Source: Marinobacter denitrificans
GTDB lineage: Bacteria; Pseudomonadota; Gammaproteobacteria; Pseudomonadales; Oleiphilaceae
Assembly: GCF_008795955.1 (NCBI RefSeq)
Contig: NZ_VMHN01000005.1
Location: 62,001 to 126,000 of the forward strand
Direction of reading: 5' to 3'
Length of the DNA stretch: 64,000 nucleotides
The position numbers and the translations under genes were made by a program. The notes below the pieces were generated by a model. The model was not told the origin of the DNA. It saw only the letters and a list, made by a program, of their open reading frames with translations, and made no database searches. How positions within the stretch are numbered: the first letter of the stretch is position 1; the number at the start of each line of letters is the position of its first letter. This document shows positions 58,942 to 64,000 of the stretch, one piece after another.

Positions 58942-61294
58942 GCACCATCACGCCCATGACCACGATCACCACGCCGATAAAGAACCTGGCGGGCACACCG
59001 CCAAGGATCCGGTTTGCGGCATGGCAGTCGATCCGCATACCGCGGAACACCGCAGCCAGCATGGCGGTAAAACCTGGTACTTCTGCTCGTCGCGTTGCCA
59101 GTCCAAATTCGACGAGGACCCTGAGCAGTACCTCGATTGGGAAAAGAAACAGCAAGAGCCGGTAGCGCCGGGCACTATGTATACCTGTCCCATGCACCCC
59201 GAGATTCGGCAGCAAGGGCCAGGGGACTGCCCAATCTGCGGCATGGCCCTAGAGCCCGAGCAGGTAAGCCTGGACGACGGGCCTTCGGAAGAACTCAAAG
59301 ACATGACCCGCCGATTCTGGATCGGCCTGGTGCTGGCCCTGCCTGTACTGGTACTGGAGATGGGTGGGCACCTCACCGGACTCGATCACATTATAGCCCC
59401 GCAGATGTCCAACTGGATTCAACTGGTGCTGGCAACGCCTGTGGTGCTCTGGTGCGGTTGGCCCTTCTTCGTCCGGGGTTGGAAATCCGTGGTTAGCCGA
59501 AACTTGAACATGTTTACGCTCATTGCCATTGGTACCGGCGTCGCGCTGATCTACAGCCTGGTGGCGACCCTGGCGCCGCAGATCTTCCCAGGCGCCTTCC
59601 GGCAGGAAGACGGGTCGGTCGCCGTCTACTTCGAGGCGGCTGCTGTCATCGTGGTGCTGGTGCTGCTGGGGCAGGTGCTGGAATTGCGCGCCAGAGAGAA
59701 AACCTCTGGTGCCATCAAGGCCCTGCTGGATCTGGCACCGGCGACGGCCAGAAAACTGGACGACGATGGCAGCGAATCCGATGTGTCGCTTGATCAGGTC
59801 AAGGTCGGTGACCGCTTGCGGGTGCGTCCGGGAGACAAGGTGCCGTTGGACGGCGAGGTGCTTGAAGGCAGCTCCAACGTGGATGAATCCATGGTGACCG
59901 GTGAGCCTTTGGCAGTCAGCAAAAAATCCGGCGACCAGGTGATCGGCGGCAGTATCAACCAGCAGGGCAGCTTTATCATGCGGGCCGACAAGGTTGGCCG
60001 TGACACCATGCTGTCCCAGATTGTGCAGATGGTGGCGAGCGCCCAGCGCAGCCGCGCGCCCATTCAGGGCCTGGCCGACAAGGTGGCGGGTTATTTTGTG
60101 CCTGCGGTGATCGTGATCGCCATTATCGCCTTCATAGCCTGGTCATTCTTCGGGCCCACGCCGCCTATGGCGTTCGGGCTGATTGCAGCGGTCAGTGTTC
60201 TGATCATTGCCTGCCCTTGCGCACTTGGCTTGGCGACGCCCATGTCCATCATGGTGGGTGTCGGACGCGGTGCTCAAAGTGGCGTTCTGATTCGCGATGC
60301 GGAAGCCTTGGAGCGTATGGAGAAGGTGGACACCGTGGTGGTGGATAAAACCGGCACGCTGACAGAGGGCAAGCCGCAAGTCACCCGGCTTGTCGCGGCC
60401 AACGGGTTCGATGACAGTAGTCTCATGCGTTATGCAGGCGGCCTGGAGAAAGGCAGTGAGCACCCACTGGCTCACGCCATACTCGATAAAGCCAAGGGCA
60501 TGGACCTGAAGCTTCCGGATGCGGAAGACTTTGACTCTCCGAATGGTAAAGGGGTTACCGGTCGAATAGACGGCAAGCGGGTGCTACTTGGTAACCGCCT
60601 TCTCATGGAGTCGGAAAATGTCGACACCACGCGATTTGACGGCGACGCCGACCAGCTCCGAAAAGATGGTGCTACCGTGATTTTTGCTGCTGTCGACGGA
60701 AACGTCGCAGGGTTGCTGGCGATTGCCGATCCGGTCAAGGAAACCACCGAAGCCGCTATTTCCGCGCTGCAAAAAGACGGCATCCGGGTGGTCATGCTGA
60801 CCGGCGATAACCGCACTTCAGCTGAAGCAGTTGCCCGAAAACTGCATATCGACGAAGTGGAAGCGGAAGTCCTGCCGGAAGATAAGGGCAAGATCGTCCA
60901 GCGCCTGAAAGACGAAGGCCGTGTTGTCGTGATGGCGGGTGACGGCGTAAACGATGCGCCTGCACTGGCAACGGCGGATGTCGGTGTGGCCATGGGCACC
61001 GGGACCGATGTCGCCATCGAAAGCGCCGGCATTACGCTGCTACGCGGCGACCTGATGGGCATTGTCGAGGCGCGCCGTTTGTCTCTGGCGACCATGCGCA
61101 ATATCCGTCAGAACCTGTTTTTCGCCTTCGTTTACAACTCCGCCGGTGTTCCGATAGCGGCAGGGGTTTTGTACCCGTTTTTCGGGATACTGCTGTCGCC
61201 CATTTTTGCAGCGGCCGCCATGTCGCTGTCCTCGGTCAGCGTGATCGTGAATGCGCTGCGTTTGAGGGTGGTGAAACTCGGGTCAAAGCAATGA
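58934..61294 (+). CDS. Copper-exporting P1B-type ATPase with YHS and HMBD metal-binding domains
   Basis: 786 residues from the ATG at 58934 (AGGAGA 8 nt upstream). N-terminal His tail (residues 4-14), YHS/TRASH-like domain ([11 protein letters not shown]..., Cys28, Cys51, Cys55; 22-65), then a heavy-metal-binding domain YTCPMHPEI...GDCPICGM (83-104). The catalytic core has the TM CPC motif (about residue 427), phosphorylation site DKTGTLTEG (Asp471), 'SEHPLAHAI' and '[10 protein letters not shown]', with Cu(I)-type TM7/8 '[11 protein letters not shown]' and 'MSLSSVSVI'. There is no classical CxxC HMA domain. It pumps Cu(I) or Ag(I) to the periplasm for CopA, CopI and the RND system. Confidence 0.95.
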   Translation: MAEHHHAHDHDHHADKEPGGHTAKDPVCGMAVDPHTAEHRSQHGGKTWYFCSSRCQSKFDEDPEQYLDWEKKQQEPVAPGTMYTCPMHPEIRQQGPGDCPICGMALEPEQVSLDDGPSEELKDMTRRFWIGLVLALPVLVLEMGGHLTGLDHIIAPQMSNWIQLVLATPVVLWCGWPFFVRGWKSVVSRNLNMFTLIAIGTGVALIYSLVATLAPQIFPGAFRQEDGSVAVYFEAAAVIVVLVLLGQVLELRAREKTSGAIKALLDLAPATARKLDDDGSESDVSLDQVKVGDRLRVRPGDKVPLDGEVLEGSSNVDESMVTGEPLAVSKKSGDQVIGGSINQQGSFIMRADKVGRDTMLSQIVQMVASAQRSRAPIQGLADKVAGYFVPAVIVIAIIAFIAWSFFGPTPPMAFGLIAAVSVLIIACPCALGLATPMSIMVGVGRGAQSGVLIRDAEALERMEKVDTVVVDKTGTLTEGKPQVTRLVAANGFDDSSLMRYAGGLEKGSEHPLAHAILDKAKGMDLKLPDAEDFDSPNGKGVTGRIDGKRVLLGNRLLMESENVDTTRFDGDADQLRKDGATVIFAAVDGNVAGLLAIADPVKETTEAAISALQKDGIRVVMLTGDNRTSAEAVARKLHIDEVEAEVLPEDKGKIVQRLKDEGRVVVMAGDGVNDAPALATADVGVAMGTGTDVAIESAGITLLRGDLMGIVEARRLSLATMRNIRQNLFFAFVYNSAGVPIAAGVLYPFFGILLSPIFAAAAMSLSSVSVIVNALRLRVVKLGSKQ

Positions 61295-61318
61295 ACTTCT
61301 GAATCATTGGAGGTAGCT

Positions 61319-61705
61319 ATGTCATACACGATCGATCGAGTTATCAAAGATGTCGATTTCGAGGACGTGGACAGAAGAGCGCGTCAGGCCCTCACTGATC
61401 ACGGGTTCGGTGTGCTGACAGAAATTGATGTCAAAGCCACCATGAAGAAAAAGCTGGACAAGGATATGTTGGCCTATCGGATTCTCGGGGCCTGCAATCC
61501 TGGCATGGCCTGGGAAGCCATCGGTGTGGAGCCTCGCGTGGGTGCCATGCTGCCTTGCAACGTTATTCTTCGTGAGGTTTCGGAGGGCATTGAGGTAAGT
61601 GCAGTGGATCCATTGGCTTCCATGAGCGCCATCGATAATGACGAGCTCAAGCAGGTTGCCGGGAAGGTCAGGGATATGCTCTCTGAGGTTGTGGAATCGA
61701 TCTGA
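61319..61705 (+). CDS. DUF302-family protein
   Basis: 128 residues beginning 'MSYTIDRVIKDVDFEDVDRRARQALTDHGFGVLTEIDVKATMKKKLDKDM', the conserved DUF302 start, with 'YRILGACNPGMAWEAIG' and 'GAMLPCNVILRE', where Cys residues may bind metal or a thiol partner. The ATG follows GGAGG. It lies 24 bp after the copper ATPase. Members often occur beside metal-resistance genes; the biochemical role is not known. Confidence 0.88.
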   Translation: MSYTIDRVIKDVDFEDVDRRARQALTDHGFGVLTEIDVKATMKKKLDKDMLAYRILGACNPGMAWEAIGVEPRVGAMLPCNVILREVSEGIEVSAVDPLASMSAIDNDELKQVAGKVRDMLSEVVESI

Positions 61706-61881
61706 AGCCGGTAGAGGCGTCGATTTGCTGCAGTGCCTGCGGTTTGCAATGGATTAGCGAATTAGCCAGGCGAGCGCATAGCCCAACTGAACACTGGAAA
61801 TGCAAATAGGACTCCTCATTTGACGACGGGATACCTATTTGATGTCAGTCATATTATGGAGAAGAAAAAAGGAAAAAAGAT

Positions 61882-62340
61882 ATGGATATAAAGACTTTTG
61901 GACAACTGATCGACTGGACGCGCGATCTGCACTCACATCTGGCGAGCTGTCTGTCCCATTGCGCAACAAAGCACGAGGAAGAACGGGCCCGTGCGCTTTT
62001 GGATTATCTGGCAGCTCATGAATCGGAAATAGAGCGGATCGTGAACGAGTTTGAGCACCAAGGGGATAAGAAGGCACTGGAAACTCGGGTGTACGACTAC
62101 CTGTCCCATAATCCGATCAAAACTCATCGAACCTGCGACGAGCCTTACGCGAAGCTTGATTTTGATGGTATCTGCCGGGAAGTGTTCGACTTTCATGATC
62201 AGATTATTGATCTCTACAAAACGCTGATTGGAAAAGCCGAAATTCCAGAAGCAAAAGAGCTGTTCGAATCTCTTTTGGCGATGGAGGAAAATGAGTCGAT
62301 GAGACTGGCTCGTCAGGTTGGCCGAATGCAGGATCTATGA
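61882..62340 (+). CDS. Helical cytosolic protein of unknown function
   Basis: 152 residues, predicted all-helical, rich in Glu, His and Asp (LHSHLASCLSHCATKHEEERARALLDYLAAHESEIERIV...). The spacing of acidic and His residues (HESEIE, FEHQ, FDFHDQIIDLYK) recalls four-helix bundle ferritin- or hemerythrin-like proteins, but I cannot name the family. The ATG is used in frame at 61882 behind AAGAAAAAAGG. It closes the copper region on the plus strand. Confidence 0.68.
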   Translation: MDIKTFGQLIDWTRDLHSHLASCLSHCATKHEEERARALLDYLAAHESEIERIVNEFEHQGDKKALETRVYDYLSHNPIKTHRTCDEPYAKLDFDGICREVFDFHDQIIDLYKTLIGKAEIPEAKELFESLLAMEENESMRLARQVGRMQDL

Positions 62341-62400
62341 GATCCGAGCACTTTTGCTGACGGCTTAATCCCTTTGAATGTTTCCAATTGAGGCTCACCT

Positions 62401-63750
62401 TCACACCTCAAAGACGGGCGCAAAGCCACCTCCCGGCGTTCGAAAGTTGGTGGCCTGGCCCTGGTACACACGGGCAGCGGCAAGCAGATGTTGCCCGGCA
62501 TAGGTGTACAAACGGATATCGACCTTTCTGGTGGTGACCGTGCCATCCACTCTCAGGGTGCGTTCTCCGGCGGGAACGAAGTTCTGCGCGATGTAATCAC
62601 CCTTCAGGATCTCTTCGAAAACGCGGCGGGTTAGTTTTTCGCCCCGATAGACGCCCTTGCTGCCATGGCCCGCTACCGGTTTGAAAAACAGTTTACGCCG
62701 GTTGCTCCACAACTCCGCCTCATCACTTGCTGAAACCAGCCGGGTCTTCGGTACAGCTCTATCCAGAAATCCTGCCTCGGTTTCACTCAGGCCCCAGTCG
62801 CGCAGGGTTTGGGCATCAGATAGCAGGATCAGGTTCCGTTTGTCGGCCATCAGCGCATGGGCGCGTGGATTGGGCGTGACGACCGCCGCGCCGTCGAGGT
62901 AGGCGCGCCTCAGCGCCCCAAGAGCCGGGGCCTCCAAGGCAAAATCCACCAGGCGGTTGTACACCATGTCAATAGGCTTGCCGTGGGCGCTCAGGGCACC
63001 ATCAACATACTCAAGCTCCGATGGGTCGAGGATCAAGGTCTCTATGCCTCTGGCCTGGAATAACTGCTGGGCCAGTTGGAATTCCGGGAACATAAACTGG
63101 GATTCTGGGGCATCGTCCACAATGGCCAGCCAACCGGGCGTCGAGTCGCCACCTTGCCGTTCCCACTCCTGCTGGAACATGGCAAACACCGCGTCCTCGA
63201 ACCCATCCAATGCACGGTTGGTGCCAGCGGTCTGCTGGGACGGGTCACAGCATCGGTGTTGAGCCCGGGCCAATACCGTGTTCAGAAATGCGCCGCCGGC
63301 GTTGGTGTTGATTTCGATCAGCTGAGGCCCGTTCTCGCCCAGGTGAAAGTCATAGCCCATGAAGGCCCCGATGGGGCCTGGATCAAAACTGGCGATGTCC
63401 GGCGCCCAGGACAGAGCTCTTTCCTTATAGGGCGGAAGCTCGGCTGCGGATTCGATCGCCTGAACAATCCGCTCCATCGTCGCGATGTCAGCCTGGGGAA
63501 CAAAAACCGGCGTGTTTGAAAAGAGATGATGGATCTCGGGAGTGGCCGGCGCCTCGTTCCCAGTGTCTGAAAACTGCTTCCGGAGGCTGTCAGTGAGCGC
63601 TTTTCGGTCAAGGGTGATGCAGTAACACTGCCGGTTGAGCTGGTCGGCTTGGGTTTTGGTTGTTCGCTGGTTTTCCTGGGGCACGTCTTGCATTGGTCGT
63701 CCAAGGTTATTGTGAATCGTTCCACCTTGATTCTGGTCAAACGGATGCAT
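62401..63750 (-). CDS. ATP-grasp-like enzyme of unknown substrate
   Basis: 449 residues from the ATG at 63750 (another Met is at 63693; starts are uncertain). Segments that suggest an ATP-grasp fold are 'GPIGAFMGYDFHLGENGPQLIEINTNAGGAFLN', 'VVTPNPRAHALMADKRNLILL', 'KLFFKPVAGHGSKGVYRG' as the ATP-binding Lys/Gly loop, and 'DYIAQNFVPAGE'. The combination resembles glutathione-synthetase-type peptide or amide ligases. The substrate cannot be given. It is convergent with the helical protein gene. Confidence 0.68.
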   Translation of the reverse strand: MHPFDQNQGGTIHNNLGRPMQDVPQENQRTTKTQADQLNRQCYCITLDRKALTDSLRKQFSDTGNEAPATPEIHHLFSNTPVFVPQADIATMERIVQAIESAAELPPYKERALSWAPDIASFDPGPIGAFMGYDFHLGENGPQLIEINTNAGGAFLNTVLARAQHRCCDPSQQTAGTNRALDGFEDAVFAMFQQEWERQGGDSTPGWLAIVDDAPESQFMFPEFQLAQQLFQARGIETLILDPSELEYVDGALSAHGKPIDMVYNRLVDFALEAPALGALRRAYLDGAAVVTPNPRAHALMADKRNLILLSDAQTLRDWGLSETEAGFLDRAVPKTRLVSASDEAELWSNRRKLFFKPVAGHGSKGVYRGEKLTRRVFEEILKGDYIAQNFVPAGERTLRVDGTVTTRKVDIRLYTYAGQHLLAAARVYQGQATNFRTPGGGFAPVFEV

Positions 63751-63881
63751 GTTTCGCAACTGTTTTCAGGCCTGTTTCAGCTTGGTGTGATGGACTGCCA
63801 AGTAATGACCATGCCTGTTCGGGATCTTGCTTACCGGGCGAGGAAATCTTACTGAAACCCTCTGACCAAAAAGGGCACGCT

Positions 63882-64000
63882 ATGAAACATTCGTTGCGCA
63901 AGAAGTGGATTGCTGGAATTACGGCCAGTGTCGCTATGAGTTTTTCGCTGATGGTGGCCGCAGACACAAACCGGGCATTTGTTCCCATGGGCACAGCGGA
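63882..64000 (+). CDS. N-terminus of an exported protein (possibly a TAXI/TRAP-type binding protein)
   Basis: An ATG at 63882 behind AAGGG starts MKHSLRKKWIAGITASVAMS and continues as a Sec signal peptide cleaved near MVAAD, then 'TNRAFVPMGTA' to the window end. The 'F-V-x-x-G-T' just after the signal is the pattern of TAXI-family solute-binding proteins, but 39 codons are too few to be sure. Confidence 0.6.
   Translation, partial: MKHSLRKKWIAGITASVAMSFSLMVAADTNRAFVPMGTA

Noticed and set aside
60472..61101. 209-codon minus-strand open frame opposite the copper ATPase
   Set aside because: Ser/Arg/Pro-rich translation typical of an antisense shadow; the plus strand encodes the conserved ATPase core.

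Overview
The window looks like the chromosome of a marine gammaproteobacterium, probably Marinobacter or a close relative. That is an inference from gene content and order (tyrosine catabolism through homogentisate, DcaP-like and TorF-like porins, TupABC, CopI/CopA/CopB copper resistance); no marker gene such as rRNA is present. No rRNA, tRNA, CRISPR array or complete insertion sequence was seen.

Layout. (1) 1-6.8 kb: a minus-strand, tightly overlapping molybdenum/tungsten operon (tupB-tupC-tupA-fdhD-mobA-mobB-moeA), a divergent one-component regulator with an oxyanion-binding-like domain, and a MOT1-type molybdate transporter. (2) 7-11.2 kb: tyrosine/homogentisate catabolism (hpd on plus; hmgA-fahA-maiA on minus). 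(3) 11.3-16.4 kb: a phosphonate-type ABC importer (PhnD-C-E-E) in one operon with a HAD phosphatase and a DeoR regulator, without C-P lyase. (4) 16.6-20.2 kb: an unusual PncC-NadE fusion, a small lipoprotein, a zinc alcohol dehydrogenase and an unknown exported protein. (5) 20.7-26.4 kb: a minus-strand metal operon behind a textbook MerR-family promoter: HMA-CDF transporter, accessory lspA, CDF exporter, BASS/arsenite-type carrier, DsbA-like protein, CtaG and Sco. (6) 27-53 kb: an envelope/metal-efflux region of mixed and often low GC, holding four outer-membrane barrels, two complete heavy-metal RND systems (one with a PII-like gene), three related sensor kinases, two OmpR-type response regulators, two small periplasmic proteins sharing a motif, and a 268-bp MITE-like element. 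(7) 53.6-62.3 kb: copper resistance (CopI, CopA, CopB, an HMA-like small protein, an APC permease, a small membrane protein, a YHS/HMBD copper P-type ATPase, DUF302 and a helical cytosolic protein). (8) 62.4 kb to the end: an ATP-grasp-like enzyme and the start of an exported protein.

The most notable new observation is one promoter architecture repeated through 27-53.6 kb: a hexamer direct repeat with exactly 11-bp periodicity (TTCArr-N5-TTmArG), followed about 9 nt later by a -10-like hexamer. It stands upstream of both RND operons, two outer-membrane protein genes, both small periplasmic protein genes, the orphan response regulator gene itself, and (as a G-rich variant) both divergent copper operons. 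Together with two kinases that lack neighbouring regulators, and the two small periplasmic proteins beside them sharing an I-x-x-[ML]-K-x-[QE]-H-R-[VL]-[MI] motif, this suggests an integrated multi-kinase metal/envelope-stress regulon that can be traced directly in the DNA.
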